In this document: in pieces, positions 1-5,792 of the stretch | How the letters are laid out: each line of letters opens with the position of its first letter | Numbering within the stretch: the stretch's first letter is position 1 | Source of the DNA: Candidatus Hydrogenedentota bacterium | Lineage (GTDB): Bacteria; Hydrogenedentota; Hydrogenedentia; Hydrogenedentales; CAITNO01 | NCBI GenBank assembly: GCA_007124105.1 | Contig: SLFT01000394.1 | Location: forward strand, 1-7,767 | DNA length: 7,767 nt | Reading direction: 5' to 3' | Made by a program: the position numbers and the translations under genes | The notes under the pieces: model-generated | What the model saw: only the letters and a program-made list of their open reading frames with translations | Databases searched by the model: none | Told to the model about the DNA's origin: nothing

Positions 1-1
1 C

Positions 2-70
2 CAACGACTTGCGCAAGGCGCCATTTCAAATTTTGGCGAAGCGAGGAAGCCTGTCGTTGAGATGTCCTGA
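2..70 (+). CDS. Possible C-terminal tail of an upstream gene (partial)
   Basis: The second forward frame is open from the left edge to a TGA at 68-70 and gives 22 residues ending in GEARKPVVEMS. The composition is protein-like, and a same-strand gene ending 149 bases before cysK would be a normal arrangement. The fragment is too short to assign to a family. Another forward frame is also open here and runs on into cysK out of frame, so openness alone proves nothing. Sequence to the left of the window would settle it. Confidence 0.3.
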   Translation, partial: QRLAQGAISNFGEARKPVVEMS

Positions 71-105
71 TTTTGAATCACACAACAGCGTTACGCGCGT
101 CGGAA

Positions 106-122
106 ATGCCGGACGCCGGCGT
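106..122. other. Small GC-rich stem-loop before cysK
   Basis: GCCGG at 108-112 and CCGGC at 116-120 pair perfectly around the three-base loop ACG. One wobble and one A-T pair extend the stem to 106-122. No T-run follows, so it is not a standard intrinsic terminator. It could end the transcript of the possible upstream gene or be part of the cysK leader. Confidence 0.3.
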
Positions 123-133
123 ATGCCGTCTGT

Positions 134-163
134 TTGCCTGCAAGTACGCAGATCGGCTATTGT
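134..163 (+). promoter_or_regulatory. Weak candidate sigma70-type promoter for cysK
   Basis: TTGCCT at 134-139 and TATTGT at 158-163 are separated by 18 bases and lie about 55 bases before the chosen cysK start. Both hexamers are imperfect matches to TTGACA and TATAAT. It is offered only as the best pair seen in the gap. No cysteine or T-box type leader was recognised. Confidence 0.2.
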
Positions 164-219
164 ATCTCGCAAGCGTCTTTACTTTTTTATATGCACGCGA
201 CAACAGTGGAAACCCTCTC

Positions 220-1107
220 ATGCTTACAGACAATATACTCAATCTTATTGGCAATACCCCGCTTATCCGACTCAAGCCGGCGCTTATCTTTGCGAAGGCG
301 GAGTTCTTTAATCCCGGCGGCAGCATTAAGGATCGGGTGGCGCTCTCCATGATTGAAGGCGCGGAGGCGCGTGGACTGCTGAAGCCGGGAATGGTGATTG
401 TGGAGCCGACCTCGGGCAACACCGGCATTGGCATTGCGCTGGTGGGCCGCATGAAAGGGTATGATGTGCATATCGTCATGCCGGAGAACATGAGTGAAGA
501 ACGCAAGCGCCTGATTCTTGCGCTGGGTGCGCAGCTTACCCTTACCCCCGCGGAAAAAAGCATAGAAGGCGCAGTGAACAAGGTTCTTGAAATACAGGCA
601 GCGGACCCAAATGTTTTTGTACCGCAACAATTCGAAAACCCGGACAACCCGCGCGTACATTACGAGGAGACGGCCCGCGAACTCTGGCGTCAGATGAATG
701 GCGACATTGCCTGTTTCGTGGCGGGCGTCGGCAGCGGCGGCACACTGCAGGGGGTGGGCAAATTTCTCAAGGAACACAAGCCCGATGTAAAGCTTGTGGC
801 CGTGGAGCCCAAAAATGTATCGGCGCTGCTCGGGCATGAGCCCGGATTGCACCAGATTCAGGGGATTGGCGACGGATTCATCCCCGCCGTGCTTGATGTC
901 AACATGATTGACGACGTGTTGGAGGTTACCGACGACGACGCCATCGCCGCCACCCGCGAACTGGGCGCGAACCACGGCCTGCTCGTGGGCATCTCCTCGG
1001 GCGCAAACGTATGGGCGGCGCGCCAATTGAGCAAGACGATTGACGGCAATATTGCCACAGTGCTGCCGGACCGCGCAGAACGCTATTTCAGCACATCATT
1101 GATGTAG
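220..1107 (+). CDS. cysK: Cysteine synthase (O-acetylserine sulfhydrylase), PLP-dependent
   Basis: The enzyme makes L-cysteine and acetate from O-acetyl-L-serine and sulfide in the cytoplasm, the last step of sulfur assimilation. The 295-residue product has the beta-family PLP fold: IGNTPLIRL at 10-18, the Schiff-base lysine in NPGGSIKDR (Lys37), the substrate loop TSGNTG (64-69), the phosphate-binding loop GVGSGGT (169-175), QGIGDGFIP (214-222) and GISSG (257-261). It ends in LPDRAERYFSTSLM. The frame is open further upstream to 73, but the family's N-terminus begins at the ATG at 220; the ribosome site there (GTGGA) is weak. Two oddities are visible. The loop between LIRLK and IFAKAEF is about six to nine residues shorter than in typical CysK, and the C-terminus stops right after the ST-L motif. 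Both are in frame, with no sign of a frameshift. CysM or a cystathionine beta-synthase-like enzyme are less likely alternatives. Confidence 0.93.
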   Translation: MLTDNILNLIGNTPLIRLKPALIFAKAEFFNPGGSIKDRVALSMIEGAEARGLLKPGMVIVEPTSGNTGIGIALVGRMKGYDVHIVMPENMSEERKRLILALGAQLTLTPAEKSIEGAVNKVLEIQAADPNVFVPQQFENPDNPRVHYEETARELWRQMNGDIACFVAGVGSGGTLQGVGKFLKEHKPDVKLVAVEPKNVSALLGHEPGLHQIQGIGDGFIPAVLDVNMIDDVLEVTDDDAIAATRELGANHGLLVGISSGANVWAARQLSKTIDGNIATVLPDRAERYFSTSLM

Positions 1108-1122
1108 TGCCGCTTGGCGCGC

Positions 1123-2457
1123 TTACACACTCCAGGGCGCGCGAAACTCCCGGGTCAACCATGCTGGGTTGCCGCTGCCGGGCGCAAACCGCATCGCCTC
1201 GGGTTCCCATTTGATGACCGCGTGGTTGTAATAGGCCTGATTCATCAAATGACAGCAGATGGCGCTGCGTCCGCCTATTACTTCATCCGTGACCGGCTTG
1301 GCGCGGCTTAGGACGCAGTCCAGGAAATTACGAATGTGGTCCGGGCTTTCGTAAAGTCTTATTTTTGCGTCACTCAAAAACTCCTGTTCGATCTGGCTGA
1401 GGACGCTGCCTAAAGAGCCGCCGTCTTCACGGCTGACAAAACCCGCCAGTTTCTCGCCGTCGCGCCAGAACTCTATCTTGCCCCGGTTCACTTTCACTTC
1501 GCCGTCTTCGCCAAAGAAATGGACGCCGAACCCCGCACCGTGAATAACCTGTATGTCGTTCTCGTACTCAAGTATTGCGCCATTCTTTGCTTCCACATCT
1601 TCCGGCGGATGGATTTCCATCGGACCGCTGTGGTCCATATTCAGTCCCCACTGGGCAATATCAAGATGATGCGCGCCCCAGTCGGTTACCATGCCGCCGC
1701 CATACTCTCTGTAATTACGCCAGTCTGGAAAATGATCGTGTATGCCGCGCGGACTCAATACCGAACTGTAAGGCCGGAGCGGCGCCGGGCCGAGCCACAG
1801 GTCCCAATCCAGGCCAGGTTCCATTTCCTCTTCTGGCAAATCGCAGGGAATACCTGGCGGGCCAAAACTACATTCGACGCGGTCTATACGGCCAATAGCG
1901 TTATTTTGCACCAATTCGCAGGCCACGCGAAACTCTTTCATGGAGCGCTGCATGGAACCTGTCTGCAATATTCTGTTGTTGGCCTTCACTGCGTCCATAA
2001 TCGCAATCGCTTCATGAATATTATGGGTCAGCGGCTTTTCGCAATAGACATCCTTGCCGGTCTGCAATGCCGCAATAACGGCGATGGCGTGCCAATGGTC
2101 AGGCGTGGCGATGCAGACCGCGTCAATATCATCGCGCGCAATTATTTCCCTGAAATCGTTATAGGCGCTGCAATCAGGAGTGCCGCGGTCGGGCCTGGCC
2201 GTATAGAATTCGTTCACCCGCTGTTGGGCCGCTGTGCGGCGCGTCGTATCCACATCGCATACAGCAAGTACGCGGCACACCCTATGATTCAAAAAGGCGT
2301 TCAGCAATCCCTTGCTTTGCTTGCCCATGCCAATAAAGCCCACTGTAATCGCATCATTGGGTTTGGTTGCGGCAGACCAAATATGCGACGGCAGAATAAA
2401 GGGGGCGGCTGAAATTAGTGAAAGACTTTTCAAAAACGAACGACGACTTGTGTTCAT
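1123..2457 (-). CDS. Tat-signal Gfo/Idh/MocA family oxidoreductase
   Basis: This is a predicted exported NAD(P)-dependent oxidoreductase of the Gfo/Idh/MocA family, whose members act on sugars and cyclitols; the substrate here cannot be read. The 444-residue product starts with a twin-arginine signal (TSRRSFLK at 3-10), a hydrophobic stretch to about residue 23, and a possible cleavage near SAA (28-30). The Rossmann fold follows, with the dinucleotide loop GFIGMGKQ (40-47), ATPDHWH (117-123) and the family EKP motif with Lys141. The C-terminal domain carries GGGMVTDWGAHHLD (253-266), matching the family pattern D-x-G-x-H-x-x-D with His263 as probable catalytic residue. The frame opens at 2535, but the ATG at 2457 is chosen because GAAGGAA precedes it and the Tat signal then starts at the N-terminus. 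Such Tat-bearing members are common in Planctomycetes-like and Bacteroidetes genomes. No sugar-utilisation genes lie beside it, and it faces cysK across 15 bases. Confidence 0.92.
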   Translation of the reverse strand: MNTSRRSFLKSLSLISAAPFILPSHIWSAATKPNDAITVGFIGMGKQSKGLLNAFLNHRVCRVLAVCDVDTTRRTAAQQRVNEFYTARPDRGTPDCSAYNDFREIIARDDIDAVCIATPDHWHAIAVIAALQTGKDVYCEKPLTHNIHEAIAIMDAVKANNRILQTGSMQRSMKEFRVACELVQNNAIGRIDRVECSFGPPGIPCDLPEEEMEPGLDWDLWLGPAPLRPYSSVLSPRGIHDHFPDWRNYREYGGGMVTDWGAHHLDIAQWGLNMDHSGPMEIHPPEDVEAKNGAILEYENDIQVIHGAGFGVHFFGEDGEVKVNRGKIEFWRDGEKLAGFVSREDGGSLGSVLSQIEQEFLSDAKIRLYESPDHIRNFLDCVLSRAKPVTDEVIGGRSAICCHLMNQAYYNHAVIKWEPEAMRFAPGSGNPAWLTREFRAPWSV

Positions 2458-2463
2458 AACCAA

Positions 2464-2470
2464 TTCCTTC
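2464..2470 (-). promoter_or_regulatory. Ribosome binding site fixing the oxidoreductase start
   Basis: On the minus strand GAAGGAA lies just before the ATG at 2457, with AAGGA seven bases away. This supports the internal ATG over the longer frame opening at 2535, because the site would otherwise lie inside the coding region. Confidence 0.7.
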
Positions 2471-2726
2471 TTTGTACTCGTTGTTAAAAATAAGGGGAGG
2501 CATATCAGGGTCGGGCATTTATGCCGCATCCCCATAATCCATTCGCGCTATTATGCAGGATTGACACACACAATCTCCATGTAACAAATACGCTATCTCT
2601 TTTCGCTTCCTCAGTTCCTTGACGCTTCACATCTTCGCAAAGAGATGATTCATCGGCGTCCTGAACGTCCGCAAGAACCTTGCTGTGTATTTGGCAGCTG
2701 TGGCCCCTTTCATCAGCGCGCGCCAA

Positions 2727-2780
2727 GTCCCAAAATGGGATTCTTTGCGTTCCCAATCTGGGACGCGTCCCGATATGGAA
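2727..2780. repeat. Cluster of three TCCCA-N3-TGGGA-type palindromes
   Basis: Two perfect palindromes, TCCCAAAATGGGA (2728-2740) and TCCCAATCTGGGA (2751-2763), share five-base arms. A degenerate third copy, TCCCGATATGGAA, follows at 2768-2780. The junction of the last two forms a perfect 12-base palindrome, GGGACGCGTCCC (2760-2771). Centres are 23 and 17 bases apart. This could be a multi-site operator for a dimeric regulator, about 270 bases before the oxidoreductase gene, or an extragenic palindromic repeat. No regulator family is claimed. Confidence 0.55.
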
Positions 2781-2914
2781 AACAAGGTTACGATAACAAA
2801 AGGCGCATATATTTCTGTAACTTGCTCATATACAGCATGATATAGCGTATGAACAGTGTTCGTTTCCACTTGGCACGGTAAATGCTTACTTGAAGTATAA
2901 CAGTTGAACACCTG

Positions 2915-3052
2915 AAAAAAACCGGTTGCCTGTTCTATGGCGCTCGCCGATTTGGCGAGCCCTGTTCCGTTGAGAGGAGCAGCACAGCAAGTAGGAACAA
3001 AGGCACAAAGCGCTCGGGCAGGTTTGGGAATAGACCTGGCAACCGGCATCTT
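2915..3052 (-). ncRNA. Candidate structured RNA ending in an intrinsic terminator
   Basis: Arms at 2922-2938 and 3030-3046 form a 17-nt stem with 15 pairs, including nine perfect outer ones (CCGGTTGCC against GGCAACCGG). They enclose about 90 bases. Inside are a seven-pair hairpin with loop GATTT (2942-2960) and a six-pair stem TGTTCC/GGAACA with a 25-base loop (2963-2999). Read on the minus strand, the outer stem is followed at once by seven T (2915-2921), as at a Rho-independent terminator. A closing stem, a large bubble with a hairpin on its 3' side and an apical arm recall 6S RNA. However, I see no decisive conserved 6S sequence, the RNA would be short for that family, and no clear promoter was found. 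Strand and identity are inference. A short repeat element is the main alternative. Confidence 0.35.
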
Positions 3053-3056
3053 TTGA

Positions 3057-3130
3057 CGGGTAGAACGCCCCGGTACTCTTTAAGTGTGCCATGAACGCAC
3101 ACGAGGATGTCTGCCGTCGTAATGGCGGCA
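3057..3130. repeat. Series of three small inverted repeats
   Basis: CGGG/CCCG (3057-3060 and 3069-3072) is a weak four-pair hairpin. GTGTGC/GCACAC (3084-3089 and 3097-3102) is a perfect six-pair hairpin with a seven-base loop. TGCCGTC/GGCGGCA (3112-3118 and 3124-3130) has seven pairs around GTAAT, one of them a wobble that would pair only in a plus-strand RNA. Their even spacing between two longer stems suggests one structured element rather than chance. Confidence 0.45.
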
Positions 3131-3139
3131 TTGATTCCA

Positions 3140-3208
3140 GGGGGACGAAGTCGCAGCTCAAATTTGCGAGAATGGGTAAGCGGCTTCGTCTCCCGTCCCT
3201 CTTTTTTT
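3140..3208 (+). terminator. Long stem followed by a T-run; terminator-like on the plus strand
   Basis: The arms 3140-3154 and 3180-3194 give 15 uninterrupted pairs in plus-strand RNA, two of them G-U. The same two positions would be A-C mismatches in a minus-strand RNA. A pyrimidine tract ending in seven T (3202-3208) follows. The 25-base loop and the seven bases between stem and T-run are unusual for an intrinsic terminator. No plus-strand gene lies upstream nearer than cysK, so it may end an unrecognised RNA or belong to a repeat element. Confidence 0.35.
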
Positions 3209-3296
3209 CCGCATCAAACGTCAGCGTTAATTCTGATCCCGCACTCGCATAACTGAGGTAGGGCATAGGGGCAATCCCGAAACATCCGCCGCTAGT

Positions 3297-4250
3297 TTAC
3301 AGGGAATCCTGTTCGCTTAGCGCGAGTTCCGCCAGAATGCCCCAGGCCAACGTTACAGGGAATGTTTCCTGTTCCGTGCCGCTTGCGGTGTCCGGCGCGT
3401 TGGGATTGGGCGTCCAGCGTCTGAACTGCACATGTCCGTCCATGTACAATACATTCGCGCCGCCGGGGATGTGATTGAACATTTCGACTTCTGTACCGAG
3501 TTTGTCCCACATAATCGGCAGCTCCGACTGTGCCTGGGTGGATGCGCCGGGATTGTTAATATCAGTGATCATGAATCGTTCGACCCCTTCGCGAAGCCGG
3601 TGCAGCGTGAGGTCGGTTCCCGCTTCGATAGCGGTATTGCCCTGATGCGTGAATGAAAAGTCCTCGTCGTTGCGCCTTTCGACCGCATCGTAATCACCCT
3701 GCAACCACGGTTGCACTACCAGGTTAAAATAGGTGCCCAGGAAGAAGCCCTGACCCCATACCACTGGTATCAGCCAGGCGTTGTCGGGAACCGCCCACCC
3801 CAGATAAACATAGCTGCGGTCTGCGGGACGAATGCCCATCTCGGGATCGTAGCGTCCCGTGCGCGGGTCGCCGTCAAGACGCTCGAGGACCACCGCACCA
3901 TCCTCATCAACCCAGTCGCCGCCCGGTTGCAGCAACACACTGTGGTCCTGGGACGAGGATGGGCAGAACAGCACGTTAAGGTCTGTCAGATATTCGGGAT
4001 ACATGGACCGCATGGAAAAGAGCATGTTAACGATGCGAATGGATTTTGGAGGCAGCTTCTCGCCGGGCGCTTCATTCGCGTACATTTTCATCATCAGTCC
4101 GAACTGACGCAGGTTGTTCTGGCATGAAGCGCGCCGCGCCGCTTCCCGCGCGCGGGCCAACGCGGGCAGCAATATGGCCGCCAGTATCCCGATAATTGCG
4201 ATTACTACCAGCAACTCTATCAGCGTAAAACCGCTTCTCTTACAGGTCAT
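3297..4250 (-). CDS. Type II pseudopilin-like protein, H-X9-DG (DUF1559-like) type
   Basis: The 317-residue product starts with a class III prepilin signal: a short basic leader, then GFTLIE at 7-12. Cleavage is expected after Gly7, with the conserved Glu at mature position 5, followed by a hydrophobic helix to about residue 31. The region after it (ARAREAARRASCQNNLRQFG, 32-51) is typical of the DUF1559-like pseudopilins abundant in Planctomycetes and Lentisphaerae. Near the C-terminus, GGANVLYMDGHVQF (263-276) matches the H-X9-DG domain, but ten residues rather than nine separate His260 from Asp-Gly. Such proteins are thought to be processed by prepilin peptidase and to sit at the membrane or surface; their exact role is not established. 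An in-frame ATG exists at 4262, but GGAGGA lies just before the ATG at 4250, so that start is used. No secretion-system genes adjoin it. Confidence 0.9.
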   Translation of the reverse strand: MTCKRSGFTLIELLVVIAIIGILAAILLPALARAREAARRASCQNNLRQFGLMMKMYANEAPGEKLPPKSIRIVNMLFSMRSMYPEYLTDLNVLFCPSSSQDHSVLLQPGGDWVDEDGAVVLERLDGDPRTGRYDPEMGIRPADRSYVYLGWAVPDNAWLIPVVWGQGFFLGTYFNLVVQPWLQGDYDAVERRNDEDFSFTHQGNTAIEAGTDLTLHRLREGVERFMITDINNPGASTQAQSELPIMWDKLGTEVEMFNHIPGGANVLYMDGHVQFRRWTPNPNAPDTASGTEQETFPVTLAWGILAELALSEQDSL

Positions 4251-4254
4251 TGCA

Positions 4255-4260
4255 TCCTCC
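4255..4260 (-). promoter_or_regulatory. Ribosome binding site deciding the pseudopilin start
   Basis: GGAGGA on the minus strand lies four bases before the ATG at 4250 and directly after an alternative in-frame ATG at 4262. The strong site marks 4250 as the true start. The resulting seven-residue leader MTCKRSG is normal for a prepilin. Confidence 0.75.
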
Positions 4261-4342
4261 ATGGCCGGACGCCTGTTTTAGCATGGGCATTCTTTGGCGT
4301 CGCTTCAATAACTGAGAGATAGACTGATCTCGGGCGGGCTTT

Positions 4343-4385
4343 GTTTCAACGGCGCAAATCAGGACGCGCCATGAATGGTTTCAAC
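4343..4385. repeat. GTTTCAAC direct repeats flanking a GGCGC hairpin
   Basis: GTTTCAAC occurs at 4343-4350 and again at 4378-4385, 35 bases apart. Between them GGCGC (4351-4355) and GCGCC (4366-4370) can form a five-pair hairpin. The element lies between the permease stop and the pseudopilin start. It could be a pair of operator half-sites for the pseudopilin promoter or a weak transcript-end structure. No T-run follows on either strand. Confidence 0.4.
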
Positions 4386-4435
4386 TGCCATGTTAATCAA
4401 GGGAATTCTTAACCTGGAAGCGGGATGATAGAATC

Positions 4436-5752
4436 CTACAGCGGCGAAAAGGCGAAGTAACGCACGAATATGTACATGCTTGCCACGATAAGCGTTACGA
4501 TGGTTACAGGCGCGCCGAATTTCATGAAATCCCAAAAGGTGAGGTTGTATTCGTTGCGACGGGCCACCTGTATCACCACCACGTTGGCGGCGGCGCCGAA
4601 CAGGGTGCCGTTGCCGCCCAGACATGCGCCGAGCGCGAGCGACCACCACAGCGGATGCGCTACATACTGCTCAAGCAGCTCCGGGGAATGGTTAAGAGCG
4701 CATTCTGTGGCGGTGGACTGGATGAGGGTGTGGACCAGCGGTATCATGGCAATGGCCACGGGGATATTGCCGAAAAATGCGGAGAGCGTGGCCGCGGTCC
4801 ATAGGACAATCATGGCGGTGGCAAAGAGGCGTCCCTGGGTGAGGCCGAAGAGGATACGCGCAATGCTGTCAAAAAGGCCGTTGTATTCGAGTGCGCCCAC
4901 GAGCATGAACAGGCCGACGAGAAACAGGATGGTTTCCCATTCAACTTTTTCCATGGCCTCTCGCAGGTTGTCTCGGGTAGCGACGACCATGATGAGTGCG
5001 CCTGCAAGGGCAATGATGCCGGGCTGTACGCCGAGAGCGCGGCTGGCGCTAAAGCCGACGAGGATAAGGGCGAACACGGCCAGCCCGCGTTTGAGCCGCC
5101 AGGGGTCCAGTATCGCCTTGGCGGGTTCGGCTTTCATGATGCGCGCGCGCAACGCCGGGTCTGCGCGCAAGGCGCCGCGCATCAGCAGTAGTATGCCCGC
5201 GAAGACGACGAGCATGCACAGCATGACCACGGGACTGAGGTTCACCAGGAATTCATTGAACGAAAGATTCCCTTTGGAACCGATGAGGATGTTTGGCGGA
5301 TCGCCCACCAGTGTGGCGGCGCCGCCAATATTGGAGAACAATGCCTCAAGAATCAAAAACGGGGCCACGGGCAATTCCAGTATTTGCGCAATGAGTATGG
5401 TAATGGGCGCAATGAGCACCACCGTGGTGACGTTGTCCAGGAACGCGGACAACACGGCGGTGGCCGTCAGCAGGCCGATGAGTATGACCATGGGATTGCC
5501 GCGCGCCCGCTGCGCGATGAATATGGCCACCCACTCGAACAGGCCTGTGCGCGACAGGATTTCCACTGCGACCATCATGCCAATGAGCAGAAAAATAACG
5601 TCCAGATCAACGTGAGCCAGCGCCGCGTCGTAGGGCACGGCGCGCAACAACAGCACGGCCGTGGCGCCGAGAAGGGCGGCGGCGGTGCGGTTCATTTTCT
5701 CGCTTACCATCAGCGCATACGCGATGAGGAATATACATATCGAAATCCACAT
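4436..5752 (-). CDS. ArsB/NhaD/SLC13-type membrane permease (ion transporter superfamily)
   Basis: The 438-residue product is very hydrophobic, with about ten to twelve membrane segments arranged as two related halves. The first half carries SAFLDNVTTVVLIAP (102-116) and NIGGAATLVGDPPN (141-154). The second carries SAFFGNIPVAIAMIP (324-338) and LGGNGTLFGAAANV (378-391). These are the paired hairpin signatures of the ArsB/NhaD permease family in the ion transporter superfamily. Members move arsenite, sodium in exchange for protons, or dicarboxylate and sulfate; the motifs do not tell which. A loop at about 192-222 links the halves. The ATG at 5752 starts directly with a membrane helix; the ribosome site is weak. 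The gene lies 40 bases after the EIIA-CBS gene on the same strand and is probably cotranscribed with it, which suggests control by that soluble protein. No arsenic resistance genes are nearby. Confidence 0.9.
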   Translation of the reverse strand: MWISICIFLIAYALMVSEKMNRTAAALLGATAVLLLRAVPYDAALAHVDLDVIFLLIGMMVAVEILSRTGLFEWVAIFIAQRARGNPMVILIGLLTATAVLSAFLDNVTTVVLIAPITILIAQILELPVAPFLILEALFSNIGGAATLVGDPPNILIGSKGNLSFNEFLVNLSPVVMLCMLVVFAGILLLMRGALRADPALRARIMKAEPAKAILDPWRLKRGLAVFALILVGFSASRALGVQPGIIALAGALIMVVATRDNLREAMEKVEWETILFLVGLFMLVGALEYNGLFDSIARILFGLTQGRLFATAMIVLWTAATLSAFFGNIPVAIAMIPLVHTLIQSTATECALNHSPELLEQYVAHPLWWSLALGACLGGNGTLFGAAANVVVIQVARRNEYNLTFWDFMKFGAPVTIVTLIVASMYIFVRYFAFSPL

Positions 5753-5792
5753 AACGGGTTCTCGTGAAGGCGCTTCCTGCGCCTGTATGGTC

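Larger units (their letters stand above)
2458..3296. other. 839-base non-coding stretch with palindromes and stem-loops
   Basis: No convincing gene lies between the oxidoreductase start and the pseudopilin stop. From left to right it holds a leader with the palindrome GGCATTTATGCC (2514-2525), an unremarkable part (about 2540-2720), a palindrome cluster (2727-2780), an AT-rich segment (about 2781-2920), and a dense series of stem-loops (2915-3208). The rest, up to 3296, is plain. Two minus-strand frames (2627-3049 and 2886-3266) are open but resemble no family I know and run through the stem-loops. No tRNA, rRNA or known riboswitch was recognised. Confidence 0.6.

Noticed and set aside
187..1026. 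Minus-strand frame of 279 codons antisense to cysK
   Set aside because: His/Arg-rich, motif-free translation; cysK on the other strand is certain.
1519..2412. Plus-strand frame of 297 codons antisense to the oxidoreductase
   Set aside because: No recognisable motifs; the minus strand encodes a well-formed Gfo/Idh/MocA protein with a Tat signal and ribosome site.
2940..3000. SRP (4.5S) RNA domain
   Set aside because: GAGCAGC occurs, but the conserved GGAA tetraloop and its flanking symmetric loop are absent.
2627..3049. Minus-strand frame of 140 codons in the intergenic stretch
   Set aside because: Its last third (DWERKESHFGTW... to LFAKM) looks somewhat protein-like, but the frame runs through the stem-loop region and the palindrome cluster, has no ribosome site and matches no family I know. 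A degraded gene or translated repeat remains possible.
3030..3050. GGCAACC as part of a SAM-I riboswitch
   Set aside because: The short motif is present, but the rest of the SAM-I core is missing and no plus-strand gene follows.
2886..3266. Minus-strand frame of 126 codons after the pseudopilin
   Set aside because: Composition is Ser/Arg/Cys-rich and it covers the hairpin series; no motif or ribosome site supports it.
4343..4385. CRISPR repeat ends (GTTTCAAC twice)
   Set aside because: Only two eight-base copies, no full-length repeats, no further spacers and no cas genes.
4470..5615. Long plus-strand frame of 381 codons antisense to the permease
   Set aside because: It is the shadow of a GC-rich membrane protein gene. 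Its translation is Arg/Ser/Thr/Met-rich with no domain, while the opposite strand carries clear transporter motifs.
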